Below are positions 1 through 12,770 of a DNA stretch of 64,000 nt, one piece after another (position 1 is the first letter of the stretch; each line of letters starts with the position of its first letter). This DNA comes from Solen grandis. Lineage: Eukaryota > Mollusca > Bivalvia > Adapedonta > Solenidae. The DNA lies in contig CM037777.1 in NCBI GenBank assembly GCA_021229015.1, positions 52,893,554-52,957,553 on the forward strand, given 5' to 3'. The translations under genes and the position numbers were made by a program. The notes under the pieces are model-generated. The model ran no database searches. It worked only from the letters and a program-made list of their open reading frames with translations, and was not told the origin of the DNA.

Positions 1-465
1 TTTCTGTTAAATTTGGTCGCCGCGAAAATTCCTTCCTTTACTTCCATCTACACATTAAGGTTGTTCATCCCTGGAAGTTTAAGCAAAATCTGCCATCCGG
101 TTGAAGAGGAGTTGCGTTCACAAAATTTCTATATGGTATATAGTGAACAAATCAACAAAGGGCCATAATTCTGTTAAATTTGGTCGCCGCGAAAATTCCT
201 TTCTTTACTACCATCTACACATTAAGGTTGTTCATCCCTGGAAGTTTAAGCAAAATCTGCCATCCGGTTGAAGAGGAGTTGCGTTCACAAAATTTCTATA
301 TGGTATATAGTGAACAAATCAACAAAGGGCCATAATTCTGTTAAATTTGGTCGCCGCGAAAATTCCTTTCTTTACTACCATCTACACATTAAGGTTGTTC
401 ATCCCTGGAAGTTTAAGCAAAATCTGCCATCCGGTTTAAGAGGAGTTGCGTTCACAAGATTTCGG
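1..465. repeat. 167-bp tandem repeat, about 2.8 copies
   Basis: The block beginning ctgttaaatttggtcgccgc recurs at 4, 171 and 338, an exact 167-bp period with very few differences between copies. The array is cut by the window start, so its full length is unknown. A short open frame across it (268-483) is only repeat read through and is not a gene. Confidence 0.9.
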
Positions 466-468
466 GAC

Positions 469-540
469 GTACGGACGGACTGACGGACTGATGGACTGAC
501 GGACTGATGGACTGACGGACTGACGGACGGACGGACGGAC
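469..540. repeat. GGAC/TGAC microsatellite
   Basis: Tetranucleotide runs of ggac alternate with tgac and tgat, directly abutting the 167-bp array. A short GC-rich tail with 'ccccactttgtggggg' follows to about 580, which looks like the conserved end of the same dispersed repeat. Confidence 0.85.
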
Positions 541-1343
541 AAGTGCAACGCTATATGCACCCCACTTTGTGGGGGCATAAAAAAAACAATATGAAAAATT
601 TTTTTAATTTAATAAATACATAAATGAATAAATGCGTCCATGGATTTAAAGTAACAAATGATTATTAACACTATTATTACTTTGTCAAAAACAAAGGCCA
701 CTAGGGACGTAACCAACATACAATATAATGATTATAATATAATAGGCATTTTATATAATCATTTTACTATTCTTAAACATCGCACTGAAGAAAGTAAATT
801 TATATTATAAGCGTATTTCGAAAAATGTGATTGCCGAGTTGAACAGATAAGTCACTGTTATTTCATTAAATTTACAAACACACACAGATTTATTTATGTA
901 ATTTCAAAGTCTAAAAGTATTTATGCAGCAATGTTATATTGTTGTTTATATGTTTGACAGATTTCGGATTTTACGAGGCCTATGTCACATTTTTTTTTAT
1001 TTTATTTTTTTAAAGAAAATAAATATTAATTTATCTATTTTAAATACTGACTTTAATATCACTTTCAGTTGCCGTAGCAACGCAATAGGTTTAGTTTTAG
1101 TGGGTTTTTTTTCAGCATGAATGAACAATATAAATGCGAGAAGAAATACCTTATATCTCAAGGCAATTTGCAGCCAAAGAGTTTTAATACTAATCGAATG
1201 TAAAATAAGTTGTTGACATATTTCTCCACAGACTGACAACCTATCCTACTTCTTACACGGTGTGTATTGGAACAAATGAAGATAGTGTTTTTTTTATTCT
1301 TTTTTATTCTTTTTTTTTTTATTGTTCAAAATATTCGGAGAAT

Positions 1344-2771
1344 ATAGGCGGCATCCCCCCCCCATTTTCTATTTTCTGTCCCCCCAACTATGACAGTTTA
1401 CCTTCCACTGTGTGCATGGACTCACTGCTGCATTTTTTTTATAATGTTATATTCTAATAAAACTGTTCAAACAAGTTGTATCATTGGTCTTATTATATTT
1501 TATGCAATAAAACATCATCAAATAAGAGTAAAATACAATAAAAGGCTTCCATTATACATAGCAGAAAATCTCTTTCCCCCCCTTTTGGCCCCATCCCCCC
1601 CCCCCCCCATTTTCTATTTTCTTTCACCCTCCCCCCCCCCCCTAACTTTGACAGTTTACCTTTCACTGTGTGCATGGCCTAACTGCTGCATTTTTTAAAT
1701 GTTATTTTCTTAATAAAACTGTTCAAACATGTTGTATCATTGGTCTTATTATATTTTATGCAATAAAACATCATTAAATAAGAGTAAAATACAATAAAAG
1801 GCTTCCATTATACAGTCGAACCCCGATTATTCGAAATCCCGGGGATCGGCGTTATATTTCGAGTAAGACATGGTTTCGAATAACCCAAACCACGTCGTCC
1901 AACCCACTTTTTCATGCAGTGAACGTAATATATAATGTACTCTTATTAAAATATGTTATTATGATTTAGGAGCGTAAATGGAAACGAATATAAATTAATT
2001 AACTTTTATTTTACAACTTCCATCTTTTTATGCATCTTTTTTTTCAGGTCTGACTAAATCACAAGCGACTACATGTATCCACTATCAACGTCGTCTTGAA
2101 AACAGCAATAGATAAATGATATTTATTGACAAAATTAATTTTTTTCTGCATAAATGTTACATAACCAATGCATACATCAATACATACATAAACATTCATC
2201 AGGTCAGAACTACATATATAAACGTGATATTAACGTCGTCTCGAAATGTTCATTTAAAAAACGATGTAATCGTGGTCTGCTTGTTACACTTGTGTAAATC
2301 TTCTTTTACCAGCGTATCCGAAATACTGCACAGGTATCTAAATCATTAATCATTACCTTTATGATTGATCTGCTGGACAAACATCCAATCAATTAACAAC
2401 TTTTGCAAACTGTAAGAGGCCGTCTCCCAGTCATTTCGGTAATTTATTGACATTCGCACCTTTCCATTGTTTGTTTTCAAAATGTCGCTGGTAATTAAAT
2501 CTCGTCAGCGACTTCGGAAAAGGGGGTGCGAAAATCATACGAACTGATTGGTACAGACCAAAAAATCTTTTCGGAAGAGGCCAGGTATTCGAATGGTACA
2601 AATTCGAATAACCCAGATATTTTTATATAGAAATAAGAAGGAGAGTGATCGGGACCAACGAAGTATTTCGAATGACGCCGGGTATTTGAATGAGAGGTGG
2701 TGGAGTAAACGGGGTTCGACTGTACATAGCAGAAAAATCCCCCTTTTTAAGCTCCCCCCCCCCCCCCCCCC
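1344..2771. repeat. 258-bp tandem duplication with poly-C tracts, interrupted by a MITE
   Basis: Sequence from the poly-C tract near 1353 through 1600 is repeated 258 bp downstream: 'gacagtttacc' at about 1391 matches 1649, and 'aaaaggcttccatta' at about 1538 matches 1797. The second copy is interrupted at 1812 by a transposon and resumes at 2723 with 'tacatagcag'. The poly-C tracts (1596-1608, about 1630-1642, 2753-2771) mark copy boundaries. Confidence 0.85.
1811..2724. mobile_element. pogo/Tigger-like non-autonomous DNA transposon
   Basis: The element (1813-2722, 910 bp) has 13-bp perfect terminal inverted repeats, CAGTCGAACCCCG at 1813-1825 and its reverse complement at 2710-2722, flanked by TA at 1811-1812 and 2723-2724. 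TA target duplication and CAG termini are typical of pogo/Tigger members of Tc1/mariner. Several ttcgaataaccca motifs occur near both ends. The other copy of the surrounding tandem duplication (about 1541-1567) shows the uninterrupted target 'cttccattatacatagcag', so the insertion boundaries are directly visible. No transposase frame is present. Confidence 0.9.
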
Positions 2772-4339
2772 ACTTTGCCCCGGACTCCCCCGAGAAAAAA
2801 AAACACAGGAAGGGCAAGAAGCATGAAACTGTTATTTCACAACAATAAAACACAAAGCATGCTAGCAGTATGCTTTTAAAAAAATCACTGGCAAAATGCA
2901 GATAGCCTGCCTGTGGTAAATGCAGAGAGTCTGCCTGTGCTTCAAAAAGTGATGTGCAGAGAGACCTCCCGTGCAACAACAAAACCGAAAGTAGGGGGTT
3001 TTCAAGAAATTTACATTAAAATCAGCCAATTTATCGGTATCTTCTTGAAGAATATACTGAAAATAATACATTCGATGGTCACATTATAGATATAATCAAA
3101 GCAATAACCTGCTGGAGCCTGTAGAAAGTGCCGAGGTTGTGTTCCATGTTGGTACATCACTTTACTGTTTGGCCGAGTTTCAGGTCGCAGTCGCTGATAA
3201 TTGAAAAGTTAACACGCATATACATAGCTAAGATACTCTAATATTCCGTGCAATACATAATATTGAGCAACTCACCTTTGAAAAGTGACAATGGGTCTGT
3301 TTCTTTTCCCTTCCGTCCAGCGTTTGCTGTGTTTATGGCAGAGAATGACCGGTGCAAACGCAGAGAGCCTGCCGATATAGCGATTTCCGCAGAGATCCTG
3401 CCGATATGGTCATACACCGTATTCATGCAAAGGACATCACAAGCAAGTTTAATCAAATTTAGCCCAGTGGTTTCAGGAGATACTGTTTGAATTAATTTTG
3501 GATGACGAATGCTGATGGACAACGTACAGACATTGATCTAAAAACTCACATGAGCACTACCTGTTCAGGTAAGCTAAAAATCAAGTTATTATAGGGGATA
3601 ATTTTAGAATAAGATGTGCTATAGTTATGATTCTTGTGCACTCCACTTCTAAACCACATAAGGTATCCATATTCAAAATTAGGATTGAATCCATGCAATG
3701 GTGTTGAAGTTTATGCTCATGACATGACAGTATGGTGATGACAACAAAGTGATTTACCAACGGACCAACCGACATATTGACCAACCGGCATTCTTCGAAG
3801 GGAGGCATAACTAAAAATGTTTCCATAGGACACAGATGCCCCCACCTTTCACTTTTTTAGATACAAGGTTTAACATTTGGCATACATTTGCCATTGGCCG
3901 CAAAGAATTTGTACAGAATAATGTTACAATTAAATAAAAGATAAAGTTAAATTATTCCGATACTTTTTTTATTACCCTTTTTTCGACAGGTGCAATGTTT
4001 TTTGCAATTTTGCATATTCAATGTATGCATTCTTGATATGAAGTGATTTTTATAAACACTTATTTTATTGGGTATAGATAAGGGGTTGCTCCCTGCCAGT
4101 AATACTCAAAAGGGGAGTTTAGGCAGTATATTTAGAGGGATGGGATAGATAAACAGATAGATAGAACCACAGGGGCATGTCACATTTCTTTTTTTCCTTT
4201 TTTTACAGAATACATATATGTTTTTGGGGGATTGAAACACTGGGGCATGGCACATATTTATTTTTATTTAATACATATGTGTTTCATTTTTTAACAATTT
4301 GCACATACACAAATATACATGATATATAGATCTACAATT
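2772..4339. other. No gene recognised
   Basis: AT-rich sequence with short open frames on both strands, none resembling a known family. 3,440-3,585 is a copy of the dispersed repeat ending in 'caggtaagctaaaa'. Two related 'ggggcatg(t/g)cacat' segments at about 4,170 and 4,245 form a short degenerate duplication. Confidence 0.5.
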
Positions 4340-5810
4340 AAAAAAACACAATAGATGTACATATAAAAGATAGCCCTGAAGATGCTCACCTGAGAAAAAC
4401 TGCCTTCCCTGCCTGTTCAAGTCGCTGTATAAAAGCATAGTTGTACTGAATACATAATGCTTGAGACCATTTAAATTCCACAAACCAAACAGTACCTGTG
4501 GTCAATATTTGAAGTCAAACTTGACTTGAGGGATTATGGCAATAATATTGTCATGAAACTTGAAAATGATTGCTTAAGAATTGATGTTGTAAGAGTGCAA
4601 ACAAAGTGAAATCTGGCATTATTTTTATTTTTAATTTTTAATTATTTTTAATTAGTGTAAAACTCCTTACCTAATACTCCAACATCACCCATAATCGAAC
4701 TTGGCCAAGTGATTATGTCTATAATATAAACACTGTTATAGAATTTGAAGATGATTGCTTCAGAAATGAAGATGCTAGAGAGCAAACAAAGTGAAAATTG
4801 GCATTTTTTTATATTAAAAGGGCCATAACTCCTGATCTAATTTGCCAAAGTCAGCCATAATCAAACTTGACTGAGAGATTATGGTAGTAAACATTGTCAT
4901 AAAGTTTGAAGATGATTGCTTAGGAAATGAAGATGCTAGATTGCAAACAATAAAACTGTGGACGACAGATGGACTACGGACATTCATCAATGCTAATAGC
5001 CCATCCTGAGCACATGTGCTGAGGTGAGCTAAAACAAGAGGGCCAAGATAGCCTGAGATCGCTCACCTGAGAAACATTGCCTTCATTGCCTATAATGGTA
5101 ATAAAAGTCATACTGAATTCATAAACAATGCAGAAGTACTGCAAGATCATCTAAATTCCACACAAAAACTGTACCTACCATCCAAATTTTGAAGGTCATA
5201 GCTCTAATAAGTCTATATATAATCAAGCGACTCCTGGCTCCATGTTCTCTAAAACACTTATGTACGATTTAATTAAGGCCCAAATTTGAGTATCATCCTG
5301 AAAATTTTATTTTCTAGAACATGGGCCTGACACCAGGCCAATGATCTGAACAGAATTGGTTGAGGTCCACTAGTAAACATCCTTGTGGTTTCTGAGAAGA
5401 AGATATTTTGAGGGTTTGCCTATATAAGTCTATGTAAAATCAGGTGACTCCCAGGGCGGGGCCAATTTTGACCCCAGGGTCACGATTTGAACGGACTTGG
5501 TAGTGGTCAACTAGACAATGCTACACACCAAATATCTAAACTCCAGGTCTTGTGTTTTCAGAGAAGATTTTTAAGATTTCACTTTTAAAATCTTATGTTT
5601 AGCTCCTTTGTTCCAGATATGCAATGGACTGGAACCATTTGAACAACTTTGGTAGAGCTTCATGCAAGGAACATCATATGCAAGGTTTATCAAATTTGGT
5701 TTCAGAGAAGATGTCATTTGAAACAATTGTGGATGACGGACAACAGACTGCCATCAATCCTAAAAGATCACATGAACACTACATGCTCAAGTGAGCTAAA
5801 AAAGAATACA
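4340..5810. repeat. Dispersed repeat in tandem, 'gctcacctgag ... ctcaggtgagc' type
   Basis: Two neighbouring copies run about 4,368-5,033 and 5,034-5,802. Each begins near 'gctcacctgagaaa' and ends near 'gtgagctaaaa', giving a weak inverted-repeat character. Internal blocks such as 'gatgattgctt(a/c)(a/g)gaaatgaagatg' repeat within the first copy. Related ends occur at about 3,575 and 12,760. No protein is encoded. Confidence 0.65.
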
Positions 5811-6179
5811 GAATGTCAATGGCAAACCATGTTTTCCCCCCCCCCTCTTTTTTTGGCAGGGTTGACACTTACAGTTCCATATTTTCACCAATTCAAGCTC
5901 CATAACTCTATCAGTGTTAACAATGTTTAGATGAAAATATCCAAGTGCACAGGTTAAGTTTAAATCCCTTAAATAGTTTTCAAGTTATGCTCCAGACAAA
6001 AATTCCATCATGACTAAATAAATCAAGTGCCTTAACTATGTGATAAAACCTTTTAATGAAAAATGCTGATGTAACCATACTTCATCCTTCGTTATCGTGG
6101 GAATTAGCTCATAACACATCACTTGTATTTTCATCTTTTATTATTTCATATTAATAGTTCCATGAACATTATTACATTA

Positions 6180-6420
6180 TCTTTTCCTATGTCATTCTTC
6201 CTTCTCTAAAATCTTATCATTGCCACATAACTCTCCTCTCCATTCCATACTGTCCTCCTGTCTCTTCTTCTAACCTTTCACTTCTGCTGACCTCCTACAT
6301 CCTCTAAATTCTCTCTATTCTATCACCTTCTCTACTGACCTCCTACTTAAACCTACTTCTTGCTTTTTATTCTTCATTATCATCTTTCATTCAATCATAA
6401 CACTTTCTCTCTAAATCATC
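6180..6420 (+). repeat. Pyrimidine-rich low-complexity tract
   Basis: A long C/T-dominated stretch rich in 'tctcc', 'cttct' and 'gacctcctac' words, with two near-identical 'ctgacctcctac' segments about 50 bp apart. No coding signal. Confidence 0.6.
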
Positions 6421-6769
6421 CAATCATATTAAGGTATATAATATATTATAGATATTAATGCCCATCAATACTACCTTGATATTAAGGGAAAGGGTTCCCT
6501 TAATATGCTTGTTATCAATTAGCATTATACTGCAACTAATGAAGGCTACTTTGAACTCTAGCTTTGTTTCCTTCATATGCCAATTACCAATTAACACCCA
6601 ACAGTAATCACAGAGTGTCACTGGTCATCCTTTTGAACCACTAAACTATAATAAATCAACATGTGCAACAGCATCTGTATTTATCAAGGGCAATGCCTAT
6701 ATTTCATAATCATACTTCATATTAATATCTCATTTAGTAATTTCACAACATTCACAACATGTCACATAG

Positions 6770-7800
6770 ATATATGCACAACTAGACTTGGTATTGATTA
6801 ATTAACTTCATGGATTTTGGAAATAAAGTGCAGACAAAAATGTATGTGCATCATATACACATAAAGCTTAAAATACAAAGGGCCATAACTCTGTAATAAA
6901 TACACCCAAGCCATGTACAACTAGACTTGATACTGACCAATCCTGTACAAGTTCATCACATTCAAGCCAAGGTTATGGAGAATAAGTGCAGACAAGAATG
7001 TATGCACATAGCTTAAATACAAATCAACCCACCCATACTCACCTACAATACAAAGCTAGGCTGGATACTTATTAATAATGTGAAGTTTTATCAAATTCAA
7101 TTCAGGGGATTATGAATTTGAATTTGGATACAAAGGGCCATAACTCTTAAGATAACAAGTAATAATTGTAACAGTGAACTGTTACTAAGTGTCCTACATG
7201 AAGTTTCTCCTTAGACAATCATACATGAATGTTTTATAAGAAATAAGGTCATAAGTAAAATTGAGGGGGTGGGGCCTGACCCCTGTGTGACCTTGGGGGA
7301 CACCAAAGTAGTACTATTCAATTCTTACTCATGATGAGGAACAGAAAAATATATGATTTAGGGTTGGAAATTTGAAATATTTAACCAAAATACATTTTTT
7401 ATGCAAAAATGCATCTTTGAGGGGGTGGGACCTGGCCCCCAGGGACTCCCCATTTACAAAATTAGGGAGGCACCTGCACTACTCAATGAGGACTATAAAA
7501 GTGTGAAGAAAACTTGATCTATTCAACCAAATGTGCCAACAATATGCACAACTAGACTTGATACTGATCAATCCTGTGAAGGTTCATCAAATTCAAGCCT
7601 GGGAATTTCAAGATGAAGTGCGGACAAGATTTCATAAAAAAATACAAAGGGCCTTAACTACTGTATATTTAATCTGACCCAAATGTGCCAACAACTAGAC
7701 TTGATACAATATTCTTATGAAATTTTATCAGTCATGTCAGGTTTTTAGAGATGAAGAGCAGACAAGTTTGTGTTTACAGACAAGTAGACAAGTTGATTTC
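6770..7800. repeat. Degenerate tandem repeats, 'acaactagacttgatact' unit
   Basis: The words 'caactagacttgata', 'aaagggcc(a/t)taact' and 'gtgc(a/g)gacaag' recur in the same order at about 6,780, 6,900, 7,540 and 7,690. Two 'gagggggtggg(a/g)cctg' blocks lie at about 7,263 and 7,418. A related set occurs at about 13,860-14,620. This is non-coding. Confidence 0.65.
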
Positions 7801-8108
7801 AGTTTACCCCTCAAACTTTGTAGCTTAAAGTATGAATGTTCAGTGATACAATGAAATTAAATTAAATTCAATTATTTATTTCATCAAGATACATAAAAAT
7901 ATTGATTTATATTTAAGAGACATCATTTTATGTCTCAAGATACAAACAATTGCATATATAAAAAGAATAAATCAAATACAACTGTTTTTTAACATAAAAC
8001 AACACATATTTTTTAATATGAATCTATATGTAGGGCTATTCCCATGTATGTGAAAATTATACATGACTTATTACTTCATGCATGTTAACAGAAAATAAGC
8101 TTGTATAC

Positions 8109-9219
8109 TTATTCCCCCATATGAATTTTCATGTGCTGGCTTAATTCAGATTCATTACTAAATATACACTTACACACATCACAATTGTGTGGATTTGCTT
8201 CTTTGTGTATTTGTATATGTCTAAGCAAATTTGCCCTATGCTTAAATGCATCCTCACATACAGTGCACTTGTATGGCTTTTCTCCAGTGTGGATTCGACT
8301 GTGTGAGATTAGGGTTGACTTAAGACTAAATTCTTGCTCACACACAGTGCACTTGTATGGCTTTTCACCTGTATGTATACGCATGTGGGTGACCAAGGTT
8401 GACTTTTCACTAAATGCCTGTTCACATATAGTACACTTGTATGGTTTTTCTCCTGTGTGTGAGCGCATGTGTCTCACCAAGCTTGGTTTTTCATTAAATG
8501 CACGCTCACACATAGTACACTTGTAAGGTTTTTCGCCAGTGTGGATTTGCATGTGTCGGCCAAATGCGGATGAATTGCTAAAAGCATTTTCACACAAATG
8601 ACACTTGTATGGTTTTTCTCCTGTATGAAGTTGCTTGTGACGATATAATGCTGAATTGTCACCAAATGCACGTTCACACACAGTACATTTGTATGGTTTT
8701 TCTCCTGTGTGGATTCGCATGTGCCGGACAAATGCTGGTTTATTACTGAATGCACGCTCACATACAGTACACTTGTATGGTTTTTCCCCTGTATGGATTC
8801 TCATGTGATGACTTAATAGAGATTTATCACGAAATGCATGCTCACATACAATACACTTGTATGGTTTTCCCCCTGTATGGGATCGCATATGCTGGTTTAG
8901 TTCTGTTTTTTGACTAAATGCACTCTCACACAAATTTGTATGGATTTCCACCCGTATGGGATCGCAGGTGTTTGCCAAATGAGGACTGATGACTAAATGC
9001 TCGCTCACACACAGTACACTTAAATGGTTTTTCTCCTGTATGTAATCGCATATGTGTGACCAAGTTTCCTTTCTGATTAAATGTTTGATCACACAAAGCA
9101 CATTTGAATGGTTTCTCTCCCGTGTGGATTCGCATGTGTGTGACCAATTGAGACTTCTTGCCACAAGCATATAGACATATAGAACATGTGTATGGCTTAT
9201 CATCTATATTTTTCTGCAT
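8109..9219 (-). pseudogene. C2H2 zinc-finger gene, 13 fingers, broken by a 5-bp deletion
   Basis: On the minus strand from the conserved ATG at 9219 the frame encodes classical Kruppel-type fingers (C-x2-C-x12-H-x3-H with TGEKPY/F linkers). Three intact fingers are read to about 8940. Finger 4 then lacks its first cysteine: TACAAATTTGTGTGAG replaces the usual 21-nt start, a net loss of 5 bp, and the frame hits TGA. Fingers 4 (partial) to 13 continue in the next frame to the stop at 8109. As sequenced this makes only three fingers; it is either a pseudogene or an assembly error. Intact C2H2 arrays of this type bind DNA in the nucleus. A neighbouring paralogue lies at 10,529-11,199. No KRAB, BTB or SCAN-like domain is visible upstream. 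Confidence 0.85.
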
Positions 9220-9660
9220 GCTTTTGATCAAAGTTAATTGAATCACTAAATATATACGGTACTTACACAAAGAACTGTTTTACATACTTTTTTTGTCTTA
9301 TATATAAGAGTGATGAATGCTGACTTTTGAACTTTAATACTGTTATGCAGTGCACTTGCTTTTGGCTTTTCACCAGTATTTTTTACATGTCTGATTAATT
9401 TTGACTAATGCATTCTTTAACACTGAATAAAATATGTTACTGATTCATTTGATAGCAGAAATGTGTCCTAAGTAGATTCTGATGAAAAAATAAATTTTCC
9501 GTGTTGTATGTTCCACAGGGAAATGCACTAGGAGAACACTGAAATGTAAAAATATGTTATTAGAAACTATCAATTTTGAAACTATAAATATATTTCTAAA
9601 AGTTTTTTTTCTTGCAACACAGAGTAGCTTTGTCTGCACCAGAGTACAGCTTGCTCAAAA

Positions 9661-10528
9661 TGAGCTTTTGTGATCATGCAGTGTCATTTGTTGTCATGTG
9701 TTGTCCAATGTCAAATATTTGCTTTTATAAAGACATTTCTCTGAAACCCCTGGGTAGAAAGCAATGAAACTTGACATGAATGATTCAGTTTTAATACTTG
9801 GTAGATACTGACTTGCAGTTGAACATCTGTCACCTCTACTAACTTGGGTTCAATCCAGCACACGAAAAGTCAAAATGGGGGATGGATGAAGCAGGGATAC
9901 ACATTTAACATATAAAATACACTTTTCCCCCTGAAATTTTCAACTTCAAGCTTGTGGTGCACACTATACAATGAGGTTTATGGAATCTCATATTTTTTTT
10001 CGAACTAGTAAAACAAATTGGAAGCGGACAAAATATAGAGAATTTCAATTTAATTTTTATTTTTATTTAATCTTGTAAGGTATTAATGTCTTGTGAAGCA
10101 ATAAAATTTAAGAATAAATTTTAATTTCACTAATTACTTAGTTAATTTCACTATTATCAAGGTAAACCAAACAAAACAAACAATTGTGTATGAAATAGCA
10201 AACTGAAATACAATTCATTGTTTTTTACCATAAACTTTGACATATTTTATGCGATAAATGAGAACAACTCTATGGTAATGTCAGAAATATACAAACATTT
10301 AGAGGTAGTAAGAAAATCTCACAAAATGTATTATAAATCATCATCATAGAATGTAAGAAAATACATAAAGACACACAATAAACCTGTAAAGTTTTTATTC
10401 TTTTACAACATTTAACAAAATGTGTGAGACTGTATAAACTGTAAAAACAAGCATGAGTGTAAACAAGTTTTACTTCATACGTGCTACTTTTCTGTGGCAT
10501 GTACTCGCGTGTTTGTTACAAAACTGAT
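9661..10528. other. AT-rich spacer between zinc-finger copies
   Basis: I see no gene, RNA or transposon end. The stretch is AT-rich with many stops in all frames. Confidence 0.5.
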
Positions 10529-11199
10529 TTACAGCTTTGTCTGTATACATTGGTGTTTGACCAAGGCTGTTTTATGACTAAATGCATCCTCACACACAGT
10601 GCACTTGTATGGCTTTTCCCCTGTGTGAATACGCCTGTGTGTGTTTAAGGATGACATATGACTAAATGCTTGCTCACACTCAGAGCACTTGAATGGCTTT
10701 TCCCCAGTGTGTATACGTATGTGGCTAACCAAGGTTGACTTTTCACTAAATGCACGCTCACATATAGTACACTTGTATGGTTTTTCTCCTGTGTGAGAGC
10801 GCATGTGTCTCATCAAACTTTGCCTCCCACTAAATGCATGCTCACATATAGTACATTTGTATGGTTTTTCCCCTGTATGGCGATTCATGTGCAGACCAAA
10901 CGATGATGAGTATCTGAATGATTGCTCACACATAGGACACTTGTATGGTCTTTCTCCTGTGTGAATAAGCCTGTGCCGGGAAAGTGTTGATTTATCACTA
11001 AAGGCACGCTCACACACAGTACATTTGTATGGTTTTTCCCCTGTATGGACTCTCATGTGTCTAACCAAGTTTCCTTTCTGATTAAATGCATGCTCACACA
11101 CTGTACACTTGAATGGTTTTTCTCCTGTGTGAATTTCTTACAAGAAGCAAATTGACAAATAGCACACATGTATGGTTTATCTTCTGTATTTTTCTGCAT
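10529..11199 (-). pseudogene. C2H2 zinc-finger gene copy 2, about 8 fingers, first finger deleted
   Basis: The same conserved start (ATGCAGAAAAAT, ATG at 11199) is followed by the first Cys pair of finger 1. About 25 bp are then missing relative to copy 1, near 11,131-11,137, which removes the helix and shifts the frame. Beyond it a clean frame (about 11,101 to 10,529) encodes six complete fingers with TGEKPY/F or TGERPY linkers. The last finger has Q where the final His should be, and the protein ends four codons after it. A TAA sits immediately upstream in that frame, so no intact start is available. Flanking DNA shows this is a tandem duplicate of 8,109-9,219. Confidence 0.8.
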
Positions 11200-11899
11200 G
11201 TTTCTGATCAACACTAATTTAGTCACTAAATATATACTTACAGACCGAACTGTTTTATGTATTTTTTTCTTCTGCTTTAATTAGCATGTGAGTGAAAAAT
11301 GCTGTTTTTCAAAACTTTTAACTGATATATAGTACAGTTTGATTTCCACTTTACTCCTGTGTGTTAAATATGTTTGATCAATATTGACTAATGCATACTT
11401 TCACATTGAATTAGAATTACTGCAAGTTTCAACCAAAGGATGCATATAACCACAGGCAAGTATGTTCACATGTTAGACCAAGTAAAACATCTGAGCCAAT
11501 GTTGATTTCATTTGACTGCAGAAATGTGTCCTAAGAAGAATCTGATGCACAAATATTCTGTGTTGTATGTTCCACAGGAAAATGCACTAGGATAACACTG
11601 AAATGAAAAATAAGTTATTTGAACTATCAATTTGAAACTACCAAAATATTTTTTTCAGGGCATTTTTTCCTTCTATAACAGAGGCAGATATTCAGTGACT
11701 TCCAAACTGCAAATAAAAGCCTCTTCTTTTCCAATTTAGGTGAAAGAATTAATTTCCCCCAAAATAAAATGCTGAATTTCTCAATATGTTGACATGATTA
11801 TCCCGGAATTTATTTTGCATGTTTAGATGATAAATCAGTTAATGAAACCAGTAGCAGGCTTTTGTTATATTGGTTTACAGAGATTAATGTGTGAATGTT

Positions 11900-12770
11900 G
11901 ATTTCATTTGACTGCAGAAAGGAACATCTGTACTTAAACATTTAGAAATCTAACCAGTAGTTTAAAAGGAGATGATTTTTAAAGTTTTCTTTTTTTATTC
12001 CCGTTACCATGACAACCAGAGTTCTACATGGATCAAGTTTATTTAACCCTTTCCCTCATATATACTCCTTTTGACGCCCTCTATAGGTATCACATAAAGC
12101 CTGATGTGCAGAAAACCACAGTTAAACCTTACCAAATTTAATTACAAAATCCTCATTTCCAGACCACTGAGGAGCAGCGAACAGCATAAAACCTGATCAG
12201 CCTGCGAGTTACTCGCAGGCTGATCTGGTTTTATGCTGTTCGCATAGGTCTTTTCATGGTGTCCTCTATGAGGGAAAGGGTTAAGCAACTTTTGTGAAGG
12301 TTCACCAAAGGATCATCCTGGATTCCAAGACAAGTTTAATCAAATTCTGTCCAGTGGTTTCAGAGGAATGTTGTTTACAGTTTTCATGACATACATTGAA
12401 GGCAAATTAGCCCCACCCCTGGTGGCCTTGTTTTTCTACGGATCAGAATAAATTTAGCTATCTTGGTAGAGAGTTTCCCAAGGAACATCGGTACTAAAAC
12501 ATTTTGAAATCTGGCAAGTAGTTTTGAAGTAGATGATTTTTTAGGTTTTCATATTTTTTTTCTTTCCATTGCCATTGCAACCAGAGTTCTACATGGATCA
12601 GTTTATTTTAGCAACTTTTGTAAAGTTTACCCAAGGATCATCCCTGCCAAGTTAAATCAAATTCTGTCCAGCAGTTTCAGAGAAGATGTCGTTTAAAGAA
12701 AATTGTTGACGATGGACAACACACGCAGGGTGATCACAAAAGCTCACCTTGAGCTCAGGTGAGCTAAAAG
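11900..12770. repeat. Direct repeat about 560 bp apart, first copy split by a MITE
   Basis: Sequence at about 11,925-12,042 plus 12,285-12,360 ('ggaacatc', 'aaaggagatgattttt', 'ccagagttctacatggatca', 'aaattctgtccag') is repeated at about 12,485-12,690. The first copy is interrupted by the MITE at 12,047-12,280. The second copy ends in the dispersed-repeat terminus 'ctcaggtgagctaaaa'. Confidence 0.75.
12043..12284. mobile_element. piggyBac-like MITE, copy 1, with long hairpin
   Basis: TTAA at 12043-12046 and 12281-12284 flank a 234-bp element whose ends are inverted repeats (CCCTTTCCCTCATA against TATGAGGGAAAGGG). TTAA target duplication plus CCC termini is the piggyBac signature. Positions 12177-12243 form a 67-nt hairpin with 32-bp arms, one mismatch and a TTA loop. 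A second copy lies at 28,051-28,282. The homologous repeat copy near 12,604-12,620 lacks the insertion and reads 'tttattttagcaactttt'. Confidence 0.88.

Larger units (their letters stand above)
8100..11690. repeat. Tandem segmental duplication carrying the two zinc-finger copies
   Basis: Besides the fingers, non-coding flanks match: 'gtgttgtatgttccacagg' occurs at 9501 and 11560, followed in both by 'aaatgcactagga(g/t)aacactgaaatg' and 'actatcaatttt(g)gaaact'. 'tttctgcatg' at 9211 matches 11191, an offset of 1,980 bp. Copy 1 spans about 8,100-9,660 and copy 2 about 10,530-11,690. Confidence 0.8.

Noticed and set aside
268..483. 71-codon open frame at the window start
   Set aside because: It is the 167-bp tandem repeat and tetranucleotide array read as protein; nothing in it is protein-like.
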